From: a virus
Direction: 5' to 3' (one strand)
IMG/VR virus record: IMGVR_UViG_3300027792_000021
Coordinates: 1-57,000 of that record
DNA: 57,000 nt
Shown in pieces: positions 8,230 through 18,428 of the stretch. Position 1 is the stretch's first letter; each line of letters begins with the position of its first letter. The notes beneath the pieces are model-generated. The model searched no databases. It saw only the letters and a list, made by a program, of their open reading frames with translations, and was not told the origin of the DNA. The position numbers were made by a program, and so were the translations under genes.

Positions 8230-10245
8230 TTAGCTCCCCTTATTCTCCCATATACCGTTGCAACTATCACAGGCCCAATCATAGGTTGTGCCGTCTATGG
8301 TAAAGGTATGGCAGGTAATGGATTCACCCACGGCTGGCTGTTGCGTCCATACTTGGTGGCCGTCAGTTAAAGCTGTGCCGTCCAAGTATATCTTAGTAGT
8401 CGAACCTTCAGGATCTAAATAACAGTCAGCGGTCCCACCTGAAGCATCAACAATAAGTAGTTTGAACTTGAGGCCCTCGCCAACAGAAGTATCAGCGTCA
8501 GGGAGAGTAAATATCTGGTCATTTGCCCCACCCCAATCTTTATTAGTTATCAAGGTATCCAGGCAATGCGTGGCTGTTAAGGTGACAGCATCAGCAGAAA
8601 ATTCGTAGGTCTTGAATTTGCCAAATAGCTGCCCACTCACAGATAAATTTCCATCCTTATCAACTACAAATTTCTCTACGTTATCTCCATTGGCAAGTCT
8701 GAACAAATCACCATCTTTATACGCAATTAGTCCAGTAGTAGTTCCTCCCGCATAGGCTGAATCAAGAGTTAAGGTGTCTGCGTCTGTAATTCCGGCCACT
8801 GTAAAGATTTCATAGGCGACCATTAAACTTGCAGTAGAAGGAATCCGAATGGCATCACCGACTTCTAACTCTGTGGTAAAGGCAGTTCCAACGCCCTCAA
8901 GGGTGGTAGAAGTTTGCGTTGGACTAACTGTTCCGGTAAGTGCTGTTGACAGATTTCCAACAACATCAAGAGTAGCAGCGGGGTCTTTAGTATTTATACC
9001 AACAGAACGATCATCGCTAACTACAAATTGATCTGGGAAAAGACTATATTCGTCACTTGATTCAAGATAGAGATTAGAAGGAACAGTAGCCCCAGATGTG
9101 TTACTTTGTCTTGCATAAATTCTGGAGCCTGGGCTAAATGCAGGAGTTGTATTTTGCCCCTCAAACTGAATGATACCAAGATATTCATTCAGTACCGTTT
9201 GAACATCTGCCAATGTATTACTATGCGATTTTCTGAGCCTTATTTTACTATACTTAGAAGAACCTGCTTCATAGGTGGGCAAAAATAATTCTGCGTTGTC
9301 TGCTAAGTCTGTTATATCAAGATCTGCGGTTGGGGCAGTTGTTCCTATCCCAATACCAGCAAAAGAGGCTGTACCATTGCTGTCTAAATTACCGTTACCA
9401 TCAATAGACATGAATGAGCCAGTGCCTATTGAATTACCTTTACCCATATACCACAAGTCATCATCGTCAGCTTCGTTATCGCTGGTCTGGCCCATCCAGA
9501 ACCATGTATCGCCTGTTTGACCATCTTCAAATAAATATCCATCCCCTGCATTAAAGTAGGTCGATGCTGATATTGGGCCTGTTACACTCAAACCAGCAAA
9601 CATATCAACTGACCCATCATCATTTATACGGAATCTTAATGTTTCAGGAATAGTACCATTCCCGTCTGCACCATAGATTTCAAAATGACCAGCGTTCTTT
9701 ATTAACCAGTCATATTTGCCGATATACCGCCTTTCAAGCAAAATACCTACATAACCATCTGTATCCCGGCCTACGGTAAATTGACTCGCATCGGCTTCGA
9801 TGAGCTTATCTACCCCGTCATAGTAAAGACCATCATTATCCAGTGCTTTCCAGTCTGTACCGTTACACGAGTAACTGCCAGCCTGTACCGGCCCGATAGT
9901 TTGGATGGTCGTACCGGCATCATTCTTGACTACCAAGTCCTCGCCAGCACCATCAGACGTATTAACAAAGGTAAATACTATGTCCGTACTGTTAGATGCT
10001 TCGGCAGGTAAGGTAACGTTCCTGTCAGTACCATTGCAGTCAAAATACTGGATAGGCTTATCTGTAATGAGGATTGTCCTTGCGGCATTTAATGTTTCAG
10101 TATTATGGTCAAGCTCAAATACACTGATAGTGCCGGGGGCAGAAGGATCACCGCCATAAGTAGGCCCATGTCCCCCTATACCCATTTGACCATAGGCAAA
10201 TACAGGGAGCAAGAGCATAACAATTAGCAACCATAGTTTTTTCAT
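8230..10245 (-). CDS. Exported tail-fibre-like protein
   Basis: 671 aa. Signal peptide MKKLWLLIVMLLLPVFAYG, then fibre-shaft sequence with the GIGTTAPTADLDI and VGINTKDPAATLDVVG repeats usual in phage fibres and endosialidase-chaperone proteins, and a C-terminal beta domain containing a Cys pair (CDSC near residue 663). The fibre repeat and the secretory leader together are the oddity. GGAGA precedes the ATG. It is the first of six consecutive genes (10.2 to 1.7 kb) with export signals. Confidence 0.75.
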   Translation of the reverse strand: MKKLWLLIVMLLLPVFAYGQMGIGGHGPTYGGDPSAPGTISVFELDHNTETLNAARTILITDKPIQYFDCNGTDRNVTLPAEASNSTDIVFTFVNTSDGAGEDLVVKNDAGTTIQTIGPVQAGSYSCNGTDWKALDNDGLYYDGVDKLIEADASQFTVGRDTDGYVGILLERRYIGKYDWLIKNAGHFEIYGADGNGTIPETLRFRINDDGSVDMFAGLSVTGPISASTYFNAGDGYLFEDGQTGDTWFWMGQTSDNEADDDDLWYMGKGNSIGTGSFMSIDGNGNLDSNGTASFAGIGIGTTAPTADLDITDLADNAELFLPTYEAGSSKYSKIRLRKSHSNTLADVQTVLNEYLGIIQFEGQNTTPAFSPGSRIYARQSNTSGATVPSNLYLESSDEYSLFPDQFVVSDDRSVGINTKDPAATLDVVGNLSTALTGTVSPTQTSTTLEGVGTAFTTELEVGDAIRIPSTASLMVAYEIFTVAGITDADTLTLDSAYAGGTTTGLIAYKDGDLFRLANGDNVEKFVVDKDGNLSVSGQLFGKFKTYEFSADAVTLTATHCLDTLITNKDWGGANDQIFTLPDADTSVGEGLKFKLLIVDASGGTADCYLDPEGSTTKIYLDGTALTDGHQVWTQQPAVGESITCHTFTIDGTTYDWACDSCNGIWENKGS

Positions 10246-10255
10246 AATGATCTCC

Positions 10256-10573
10256 CTAAAAGAAAGGTAATACTTTTACACTGCTTGCACCTGCCGCTGT
10301 ATCTATGCAATGGAAGTTGCTAATGCTTGCACCGCCTATAATAGTATAATAGTTATTCGCATTTAATAGCATCCCATCATCTTCCGTTGGTGCAGTTCCG
10401 TCCATGCGAAATCTTATAGGATGAGTTTCTACCCCTATCATTACAGCTATCGCAGTAAGTCCCTTGTAAATTCCACTTGTAGGTCTGATTACTGAAGAAG
10501 TAAATCCAGTGGATACAGTTGGGGTTAATTCCTCATACCCATACTGATTGCCTAAATTTTCTATAACATACAT
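10256..10573 (-). CDS. Small phage structural protein, unknown
   Basis: 105 aa, beta-rich, with IRFRMDGTAPTEDDGMLL and a final SSVKVLPFF strand, a pattern I associate with small virion proteins encoded near fibre genes in podoviruses. AAGGAG precedes the ATG. No signal peptide, unlike the downstream genes. Probable minor virion or fibre-attachment component. Confidence 0.55.
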   Translation of the reverse strand: MYVIENLGNQYGYEELTPTVSTGFTSSVIRPTSGIYKGLTAIAVMIGVETHPIRFRMDGTAPTEDDGMLLNANNYYTIIGGASISNFHCIDTAAGASSVKVLPFF

Positions 10574-10575
10574 AG

Positions 10576-10761
10576 CTATTTCTCCTTATTCTCAAACTTT
10601 TTCAGCTTTTCCTGCATTTCAACAAGTTCAGCTTGCAATTCACTATATCTTCTGGATAATACCTGCATTTCCAAATTAGCTGCACGTATCTTCTCTTTAA
10701 CATACAATTCTTCATAATTTGTTTCTTCTTGTTTTACTTCATTCTTTGTTTCTTTGCTCAT
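10576..10761 (-). CDS. Small coiled-coil protein
   Basis: 61 aa, nearly all Glu/Lys/Leu; heptad-like from about residue 20 to 60 (LEMQVLSRRYSELQAELVEM). AGGAGG five bases before the ATG. Could be a fibre trimerisation or assembly helper; no family recognised. Confidence 0.55.
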   Translation of the reverse strand: MSKETKNEVKQEETNYEELYVKEKIRAANLEMQVLSRRYSELQAELVEMQEKLKKFENKEK

Positions 10762-10774
10762 AATACCTCCTGTT

Positions 10775-11731
10775 TTATGTTACTATTATTGAACCACCAG
10801 TTGTCACTGCTATTGTCCCACCTGTTGTTACCCTTAATATACCACCTCCACCTGATACCGCTATAGGGTATCCCCTATATATTCCTAAATCATCGTCTGC
10901 TTCTCCTATGCGTGGCAGATAAAGAAATGTATATTCGCTATCATAATAGAAATTTGCTCCTAAAATCTTGTTTGCAGTATCTTCTTCATCTGTACTGATA
11001 GGATTGCACACATAATCGGTCCATGATGTAAGGTTTGTGGAATAGGCCATGCCACCCCTGAACACCGATCCATCATGCCCGTGATAAAACATATAATATG
11101 TTGAATCTACCTTAATAACATCATCACATACTATATCACCAGTTACCCAATCTGTATCGGATGCTATCATTACCGGATTGGTCGCTTCATTAGTCCATGC
11201 AAATCCATTTGACGATGTGGCAAGAGCTATATCAGCATAAGTTGGGAATCTCTCATAAAGCATATACCATGTTGTTCCTTCAATCCACACTGTAGGTGAT
11301 TGGCAGTTAGAAATCCCTGTTATCTGGCCCTCATCTACCCATGTTACACAATCTGATGAATACCATCGTCTTATATAACAATCACCGCCAGCCTGTTTAT
11401 CTTCTGCATACAGATAATAAAGAGAACCGCTTTTAACTACATAAGGGTCTTCCGCTCTTCTACTTATAACAGGATTTGATGTTGATTTAGTCCATGTCTT
11501 TCCATCACTTGAATACGCATAATGTATTTTTTCATCAGTATTTTTATCAGCATTATATCCTGTATAAAATGTCTTATACTTTGGTGTAGCAGATGCCTCA
11601 TATAATACATTACCTGTTTCTCTTATATACTTATCTGAATCATGTGAACCACCACACACAATAACAGGATTGGCACTTTCATTAAGCCCTATCTTGGTCA
11701 TTAAAGCTAATGTAGTTTTAGAGTAAGCCAT
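10775..11731 (-). CDS. GH43/GH117-like five-bladed beta-propeller protein
   Basis: 318 aa. Repeated blades of the type IHYAYSSDGKTWTK, AEDPYVVKSGSLYYLYAED, SPTVWIEGTTWYMLYE, TYYMFYHGHDG: the pattern of five-bladed glycosidases and sialidase-like propellers. The acidic residue of the EDP motif is present, but catalysis cannot be confirmed. The C-terminus ends in three similar short strands (ILRVTTGG, TIAVTTGG, SIIVT) that look like a small trimerisation or attachment tail. No signal peptide. It starts directly after the 866-aa fibre gene, so a tailspike-type depolymerase is the best guess. Confidence 0.65.
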   Translation of the reverse strand: MAYSKTTLALMTKIGLNESANPVIVCGGSHDSDKYIRETGNVLYEASATPKYKTFYTGYNADKNTDEKIHYAYSSDGKTWTKSTSNPVISRRAEDPYVVKSGSLYYLYAEDKQAGGDCYIRRWYSSDCVTWVDEGQITGISNCQSPTVWIEGTTWYMLYERFPTYADIALATSSNGFAWTNEATNPVMIASDTDWVTGDIVCDDVIKVDSTYYMFYHGHDGSVFRGGMAYSTNLTSWTDYVCNPISTDEEDTANKILGANFYYDSEYTFLYLPRIGEADDDLGIYRGYPIAVSGGGGILRVTTGGTIAVTTGGSIIVT

Positions 11732-11732
11732 A

Positions 11733-14333
11733 TTATAATATTGCCTCTAATGCTTTAACTCTCTCATGCAGTTGTAATGTATATAAAGTTAATTCCTCTA
11801 TCTTTTCTATACTCTCCTGCCTTAATGAATTAAATTCAACTTTTTTTCCTTGATTTACACTCATATTTGGTAAACATTCATGTTTTTTGACATAAGTACT
11901 TAATTCATCAAGTGACATTAAATCATATCCAGGTTCAAATACATAATCACAACCTGAACATGCCCCCGTTACTGTTATTCCTGTATTACTTGTTTCAAAT
12001 TTTCTTGATCCATTATAATACAACACAACATACGAATCTTGGTAAGCTCCTATCATTGACTTAGAACCACTTGCGTCATATATAACAAAGTTATTTGTAC
12101 CATTTATCTGTATTGCGCTAAATGATGAAGCATCAATAGTCTGTTCACCAATAATCATATCACCATAAGTACCCTCAAATGTTGTATAACCTGTTATCGT
12201 TGCACCAGTATCAGTTGTTGCAAACTTGGTTACACCATTATAGTCTAATGTAACAGCACCATTTCTATAAGCTCTCATACATTCTTTGCTATTCGCAAGA
12301 TCATACAGAATAAAGTCATCAGATGCTTGCAAATCTATTCTGTTATATGTACCATCGTTTCTTATAAGCATATCACTACTTGTACCTATATATAAACGAT
12401 CACCGTCAGCAATAGTTATTGACCCTATCCCTGTTATATCCTGATCGTTTGTATCAAGATCACCGCCAAGCTGGGGGGTTAAGTCTTCAACTACGTTGTC
12501 TAATGAACCGGAGCTTGGAGTTTCCCATGTAGCTAATCCATTAACATCTGAGGTTAAAACCTTTCCTACTCCGGGGGAACCACCTTCAATTTTTATTGAT
12601 CCCTTAACTATATTTAAAATAGTCCCCCCGTCATTTTCTAATGCAAAAGCCTCTATTTCAGCACCATCTTCACCCATATCAAAATGAACAGTTGATTTAG
12701 GTGTATCAGATTGCATTTCATGGTAAATAGTAAACATTCGCTGATGTTGACTGGCACTTTTCCAATAATTAGCTACTATTGAAAAACGCCTGCTATCTTG
12801 GAGAGGAGCAAGGGCAGTTGAAGTATCAAGACGCTCTATATAGACTGTGGCATCATCACCATCAACTCCTATAATAATATTATCAACTGAGTCATAAGCT
12901 ATTACATTTTGGGGATTACCACTGGAATCAAGCCACCTTATAGCTGTATCGTTAGGGAAAGTAGGCGCACCAGCAGCATCCACTGTAATTAATGAATCCT
13001 GTAAAGTATCACCTCCAGTGCCATCCCATAAAACTATTGCCATATCAGTGGAAGACGCAGGGCCAGAAACATCACCTGCACCACTTGGTGTCCCCCATGT
13101 AGGTGCAACAGCCGCTCCATTTGATTTCAGATATTGTCCATCTGTGCCTAAAGCCAGTTCTGTTACATCACCATCGGCATCACTATAAAAAACCCTCCAT
13201 GCTGTCTGTTCAGTGAAATTTGTTAAATCAGCGTCTAAGACAGCAGAAGTCCCCAACCCAAGGGTAGTTCTCATTGCTGAAGCATCGGCATCATCTATCA
13301 ATGCCTTACCTGCCGCTGTTATTGAAAATCCATCTTTTAAAAGTTTGCTGTCAGCACCATCCCACTGAGGCACATACTCGTCATTGTTAGTTGCAGGGCC
13401 AAGGACATCACCACCTCCGGCAATAGCTGTAAAACCAAACGTAGTCGCAGTAAGCGCAGTCAAAACGTGTCCTGGTGTCAAGCTCGAAACAGTGTGGTAT
13501 GCACTTACCAGACCATGTGTGCTTATACCGGCATGAGCATCGACATACGCTTTATTGGCAGCTTCGTCATCTTCCGTGCAAGTACCTACATTGGCTATCC
13601 AATGACCACCCATATCAACATTGGCAGTCATTACTCCAAGCGTGGTATCTGTGCCTTGTGTATGTTTTTTGGATACAGCATCGTCAAGCTGTGCTTCAGT
13701 ACTACCACCAATGGTATAACCATTCATATCCAAATTGCCGCCAAGCTGGGGTGTTGTATCTTCAACAATATTGCTTATCCCTGCCCCAGCTTCTATGCTT
13801 TCTATCTTGTCATATACGGCATTTTTTGAAGGAGCTATGGTAGTAACTCCATTCCACGAAGCCCCATAAGCAGTATCAGAAGGAGCAGTATGATAATTTG
13901 CTACAGCATTATCAATATCTGTCTCAGAGTTACCGCCTATTTTATGACCATTCATATCAAGATCGCCACCAAGTTGTGGTGTCAAATCTTCTACTATATT
14001 GGAAATACCACCAGTGCCACTTCCAGAAGAAGGAATTATCCTTATATAATCATAAGTTTGTGCCCTGAAATCAGGGTGAGATGAAATTATTTTAAATTCC
14101 TGCGTAGCAGCATAGTCACTATCATCTACCCAGAAATAGAAATAACCATGCTCATCAGTGCTGACATAATGGACTACACCAGTACTAACACTCGATTCAT
14201 AAATATCAGCCAATGTATCTGTACCCGCAAGGTAAACAGTCGCTATGCCAGGATTACCGTCTGCCGTAGTAGCTGATCCTATGACATGTCCATTACCATC
14301 GACCATTGTATTTTGATATATATATCTACTCAT
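11733..14333 (-). CDS. Major tail-fibre protein with endosialidase-chaperone-like C-terminus
   Basis: 866 aa. N-terminal beta domain (1-105) probably for virion attachment; three copies of a (S/D)N(I/V)VEDxTPQLGG(D/N)LD repeat (about residues 113, 185 and 620); GAGDVSGPASS-type linkers; C-terminal region (about 790-866) with YVFEPGYDLMSLDELSTYV and a terminal coiled coil, matching the C-terminal part of phage fibre proteins with intramolecular chaperone-like ends. No signal peptide. Follows the ejection proteins and is a strong candidate for the true virion fibre. Confidence 0.8.
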   Translation of the reverse strand: MSRYIYQNTMVDGNGHVIGSATTADGNPGIATVYLAGTDTLADIYESSVSTGVVHYVSTDEHGYFYFWVDDSDYAATQEFKIISSHPDFRAQTYDYIRIIPSSGSGTGGISNIVEDLTPQLGGDLDMNGHKIGGNSETDIDNAVANYHTAPSDTAYGASWNGVTTIAPSKNAVYDKIESIEAGAGISNIVEDTTPQLGGNLDMNGYTIGGSTEAQLDDAVSKKHTQGTDTTLGVMTANVDMGGHWIANVGTCTEDDEAANKAYVDAHAGISTHGLVSAYHTVSSLTPGHVLTALTATTFGFTAIAGGGDVLGPATNNDEYVPQWDGADSKLLKDGFSITAAGKALIDDADASAMRTTLGLGTSAVLDADLTNFTEQTAWRVFYSDADGDVTELALGTDGQYLKSNGAAVAPTWGTPSGAGDVSGPASSTDMAIVLWDGTGGDTLQDSLITVDAAGAPTFPNDTAIRWLDSSGNPQNVIAYDSVDNIIIGVDGDDATVYIERLDTSTALAPLQDSRRFSIVANYWKSASQHQRMFTIYHEMQSDTPKSTVHFDMGEDGAEIEAFALENDGGTILNIVKGSIKIEGGSPGVGKVLTSDVNGLATWETPSSGSLDNVVEDLTPQLGGDLDTNDQDITGIGSITIADGDRLYIGTSSDMLIRNDGTYNRIDLQASDDFILYDLANSKECMRAYRNGAVTLDYNGVTKFATTDTGATITGYTTFEGTYGDMIIGEQTIDASSFSAIQINGTNNFVIYDASGSKSMIGAYQDSYVVLYYNGSRKFETSNTGITVTGACSGCDYVFEPGYDLMSLDELSTYVKKHECLPNMSVNQGKKVEFNSLRQESIEKIEELTLYTLQLHERVKALEAIL

Positions 14334-14336
14334 TGG

Positions 14337-17300
14337 TTATTCCTGTTCCTTTATTTTTCTTAATTCTTCTGCACTTGGTACACGGCCCCTCTGGTTTATA
14401 AAACGGCTTATGTCTGATTTTTTTGATCTAATTCTTTTCATTTCAGACTCAGTTCCCTTTCTTACGTTTAACTGTCTTTGCCCTATACCTGTTAAATAAC
14501 TTTGTCTCTTTAATTTAGGATTTTCGTCATCAAGTGCTATAGGTTCTGTATATATATTGCTTAATTCATTTAACATAGGTAATGCAGAATGAATACCATA
14601 TAATAACTTTTTATTTATACCTAATTCATATTCACCTGTTTCTTTATTCAGTCTTTTATCCAATAAACCACGTTTCCCCATTTGCGCTCTTAATTGTTTA
14701 GGTAAATATGATACCCACCAAGGGGCACGGGTTAATTCTAAAGGATGCGCAAGTTTACCAGGCGACGGAAATGTTTTGTAATTATATACAACTTCTGATA
14801 TTAGCTTATATGGAGTAGCTGAATGTAGAAATGTATATTTATCAGTAAGTTTATTGAACTCTAATGGCGGCAAATCCAAAGACATATAAATCGGCTTGCC
14901 TTGTTCAGTTTTAAACTGGCTTTTTACATACATAAGTTTATTAAAGTGTTCAGGTTTAGCTATTATTTCTTCTCTTGTTTCTTCTTCTCTAAAAGCATTA
15001 ATAGACTTACCATATATCTGGTATTTCCTTGGCTGTTCTAATAATTGCTGAATTTGTAATGGAGCATTTTTTCTCGTCCAAGTATAAAAGGGCCATATTC
15101 TTTTCATAACCTTTTTTTCAAACTCAGTTAGTTCTTCATAATCAAACAGATATTTTCTTACAACAGAACATGCTTCTTTAGGAGTATCACCTTTTGCAAG
15201 CCTATCTAAAAAAACAGCAAATCTTGAGTTATCTTCTATCATAGTACCGAAAGAACGTCCGAGTTTGAATGGTGTAAGTTTTCTTAACTTACCATATTTA
15301 ACAACTGATTCTATTTCACCCAACAAATCAGCGTTAATGTCAGCACCCATCCACCCTTTACCTCTTATACCAAGCTCATTAGCCATAGTTCGGAGTTCTT
15401 TATAGGTATATTTTTTACTTCCCAATTCTATAGTTTTATTTGATTTTGTTAAATAACTTAACTGTACATCAGCAGCCTGTTCAAATCTTACAGGATTTTT
15501 AACACCTGCCAAATTAGCCTGAAACCAGTTGGAATACATATTTCTTAAATGAAAAGGTACTCTTAGTGAGGTAGCCATCCCTTTCCATAAATTCTGACCT
15601 TTATCAAAAAACCTCAGCATTTTTCTTGAAGCTGGATCACCTATAAAAAATTTGGTAGCAGAATCAAGGTCTTTTCTAATAGCTTCAGGGACAGCATAAG
15701 TAGGAACTTTGGTAGTAACAGCCGCTATTGTTTTAACTTGGTTCTCAGTCAATTTTCTGACATCTAATAATTCTCCCTCTAATCCCTGCGAATTAAGAAC
15801 TGTATTGATTTGTTCTACTTTTTCGACTAATACTTTTTCAATATCATCAACAGCACCAGAACCATTCGCTTTTATTTTACTTAGATAAACAGATGCTTCT
15901 CCCTCTGTCATTCCTCTGCTAACCAAAGCATCTTTAACTACTTTCTCAAGTTTGGACATTGGACCTGTTTCAGCCCCTTTTACAGCAGAAGTAGTAGATG
16001 TAGTCTTTGTGGTAACTGTTTTCTCAGTTTGCAGACGAAGATCTTTTAGTTTATCAGAAAGATGTTTCAGTTCATCTATAAAACTTGGTTCCAACACCTC
16101 TTTGCTATAAAATCTTATTGCATTTTTTGGGAGATATATGCCATAACCTTCAGGCACTATTCTTGTACCGGACAAAACTTTGGTTCCAAATCGTTCTAAT
16201 GTCTGGTCTATAAACTCTTTTTTAGCTATAACCCTTGCTTGTTCTATCTGCCTATATGCAACAGCTTTTGGAGCGTTCTTTTCTACTGTATAAAGTTTGC
16301 TTTGTTGTTCAGCAAAATCTCTGATGTCTTTTAATTTAAGTTTTTTAGTTATACCAAAAGCATTTTCAAGACCATAACTTTTCATTAAACCATTAGCTTC
16401 TTCAACAGTCTTGGCTTTGGCAATATTATCAAACTGGCCTTTAAGTAAATCTACATCATCAATAGTGTCATACTTCCTGTTTTTTAAAAATGAAGGCTTT
16501 TTAACTTTTTCAAACAAAGAAGGTACTACTTCAGGGCTTGATAAAGATATTCCCCTTTCAGGATAATAATGAGGAAAATAAGGAATATCACGACCTCTCC
16601 ATTTGGTAGCCACTTCTTTTGTAATAAGACCTGATTTTTCTGCTTCATCAATCTGTTTATCTAAAACAGTTCCTATATAATCTAATTTTTCTTTAAGTTT
16701 AGGAGATAATTCATGTATTTTTTCAGGATGTTCTCTATAATGTGAAAGTAATTCCATATCTTCACGATTAATGCCTGATCTCATCTTTTCTAATTGACGT
16801 ATTATTTTCTGTTCCTGAGCTTCAAGTTTCTTTTTCGCATAATATTTGGATTCATAAAACTCTTCAGATACTTTGGCCCCCGGAATAAATGCCTCACCTA
16901 TAAAACTCTCTCTAACAGCTTTTCTTGCCGCCATTCCAGGCTTAGAACGTGCCGCTATTTTAGCTGGTACAGTCAAAGTACCGCTTGGTATATAGGTAGT
17001 AAGATCACCGAATATTGACAAAGCAAGCCCCAAAGTCTTCCTTTTCCAAGGCGACCAATCAGGCTTAATAGTATTCACTATTTCCTGAAAATCATGTTTT
17101 TCTTCTCCAGTAATTCCTCTTTTATACGCTTTTATATCAAAAGGTTTCCCCATCATATTATCTACAATCAGATTAGCAGAAGCGTATTCACCTCTTGACA
17201 GAATATCCAATGTCTTCCCTAAAAATGAATCACCAAAATTATCATCGGGTTCGGGTTCGGCAAACTTGCCGCCCAGAACTTTTGCCATTTCACCACCGGA

Positions 17301-17432
17301 AGCTGGAGGTGAAACTTCAAGAAACTCAGTGGCAGATACCACTTCTTCCTGTTTATTAGAACTATCGGATTGTAATGACTTATTCCATAGTTCTTCTATT
17401 TCTGGTCTTACTCCGTCCAAAGACCTTCCCAT
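14337..17432 (-). CDS. Large internal virion (ejection) protein
   Basis: 1031 aa, mostly helical and charged, with long Lys/Glu segments and a conserved-looking region around residues 770-800 (MKRIWPFYTWTRKNAPLQIQ). Size, position between fibre and tail genes, and the run of three such genes match podovirus internal core/DNA-ejection proteins. Overlaps the upstream gene by 25 bp. No enzymatic motif seen. Confidence 0.6.
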   Translation of the reverse strand: MGRSLDGVRPEIEELWNKSLQSDSSNKQEEVVSATEFLEVSPPASGGEMAKVLGGKFAEPEPDDNFGDSFLGKTLDILSRGEYASANLIVDNMMGKPFDIKAYKRGITGEEKHDFQEIVNTIKPDWSPWKRKTLGLALSIFGDLTTYIPSGTLTVPAKIAARSKPGMAARKAVRESFIGEAFIPGAKVSEEFYESKYYAKKKLEAQEQKIIRQLEKMRSGINREDMELLSHYREHPEKIHELSPKLKEKLDYIGTVLDKQIDEAEKSGLITKEVATKWRGRDIPYFPHYYPERGISLSSPEVVPSLFEKVKKPSFLKNRKYDTIDDVDLLKGQFDNIAKAKTVEEANGLMKSYGLENAFGITKKLKLKDIRDFAEQQSKLYTVEKNAPKAVAYRQIEQARVIAKKEFIDQTLERFGTKVLSGTRIVPEGYGIYLPKNAIRFYSKEVLEPSFIDELKHLSDKLKDLRLQTEKTVTTKTTSTTSAVKGAETGPMSKLEKVVKDALVSRGMTEGEASVYLSKIKANGSGAVDDIEKVLVEKVEQINTVLNSQGLEGELLDVRKLTENQVKTIAAVTTKVPTYAVPEAIRKDLDSATKFFIGDPASRKMLRFFDKGQNLWKGMATSLRVPFHLRNMYSNWFQANLAGVKNPVRFEQAADVQLSYLTKSNKTIELGSKKYTYKELRTMANELGIRGKGWMGADINADLLGEIESVVKYGKLRKLTPFKLGRSFGTMIEDNSRFAVFLDRLAKGDTPKEACSVVRKYLFDYEELTEFEKKVMKRIWPFYTWTRKNAPLQIQQLLEQPRKYQIYGKSINAFREEETREEIIAKPEHFNKLMYVKSQFKTEQGKPIYMSLDLPPLEFNKLTDKYTFLHSATPYKLISEVVYNYKTFPSPGKLAHPLELTRAPWWVSYLPKQLRAQMGKRGLLDKRLNKETGEYELGINKKLLYGIHSALPMLNELSNIYTEPIALDDENPKLKRQSYLTGIGQRQLNVRKGTESEMKRIRSKKSDISRFINQRGRVPSAEELRKIKEQE

Positions 17433-18427
17433 TCCTTGCTTTTAGCAGAAGACCTTACTAATTCTACAATTTCTTTATCTGTGGCTCCAGCTTCTCTTGC
17501 CAACCTTATTGTATCCTGCACTTTTGATGGAACCATCAAGTCAGTCATGACCATTTGTTCAACAGTGTCTAATTCATCAGGACGTAATACTCTTTCAAGT
17601 TTTCTTGTATTCAGCCATCCCATAAGTTTATTTACTTTACCTGAAGGTGTTAGTGCTTCAACATTACCGAGCATATCAGTCTTGCGTGAGAATTTCTTAT
17701 AATAGAAATCTTGTCTTAATCTTTTATCCTCGTTAGTTTTAGATGTTTCACCAGCTCTTTTTAATGCAAAAGCTTCCTCTTTAGTAGTAGGTTCCCATTT
17801 CTTTGGCCCTTTTGCAGCCTCTTTCGCATTTATCATCTCAAGAGCTTCTTCCTTGGTAGTTGGTTTCCACTCTTTTGGTTCTTCTTCTTTTTGCGCTTTT
17901 ATAGCGTCTGCCATAGCCTTGTCTTGGAATAAAGACTGATTTAACCCATCTGTAGTTTGTTGTAATGCAGCCTGCAATTTCTGGTCATTTGGTTTTTCTT
18001 TAATCGCAGTTTTTATTTGTGAAAGTTGCCCTCTCCAATAATCAATACGAGTTCTGCTTAACTTAGAAGCAAAATTAGGCTCTGTTAATGCCTCAGATAT
18101 TGCTTTATAATCTCCCTTTTTTATGACACCTAATCCCCCTTGGTTTTTATCTATATATCCGAGCTTATCAACATAGTCATAGACCATTTTAAACATTGGT
18201 CCTTCTTCACCACCTTCAAAGCCATGAGAAAAAGATTCTATCGCTATAGGCTTGTTGGCTTCTTCCATTTCCATTTGCTCACGCTTGTCTAAATTCCTCA
18301 TTCTCTCAAGTTGAGCCTGAGACAAGGCTACATTGGCATCTGTTTGCCTATAAGCATTAAGAGCATTTGCCGTACCTAAAGCTGTATCTCCAATATTTGA
18401 TCTACCAATATCAGCCAGAATACCCAT
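17408..18427 (-). CDS. Internal virion protein, helical
   Basis: 339 aa, almost entirely helical, rich in Lys, Glu and Gln. Carries a tandem repeat near residues 190-230 (KEWKPTTKEEAL then KKWEPTTKEEAF). AAGGAGG precedes the ATG at 18427. Likely a second ejection protein, working with the genes on either side. Confidence 0.55.
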   Translation of the reverse strand: MGILADIGRSNIGDTALGTANALNAYRQTDANVALSQAQLERMRNLDKREQMEMEEANKPIAIESFSHGFEGGEEGPMFKMVYDYVDKLGYIDKNQGGLGVIKKGDYKAISEALTEPNFASKLSRTRIDYWRGQLSQIKTAIKEKPNDQKLQAALQQTTDGLNQSLFQDKAMADAIKAQKEEEPKEWKPTTKEEALEMINAKEAAKGPKKWEPTTKEEAFALKRAGETSKTNEDKRLRQDFYYKKFSRKTDMLGNVEALTPSGKVNKLMGWLNTRKLERVLRPDELDTVEQMVMTDLMVPSKVQDTIRLAREAGATDKEIVELVRSSAKSKEWEGLWTE

Positions 18428-18428
18428 C

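Noticed and set aside
13467-13843. Two plus-strand open frames of about 120 aa inside the fibre gene
   Set aside because: They lie opposite the repeat-rich fibre gene; their Cys/His/Tyr-rich composition is that expected of shadow frames, and no ribosome site precedes them.
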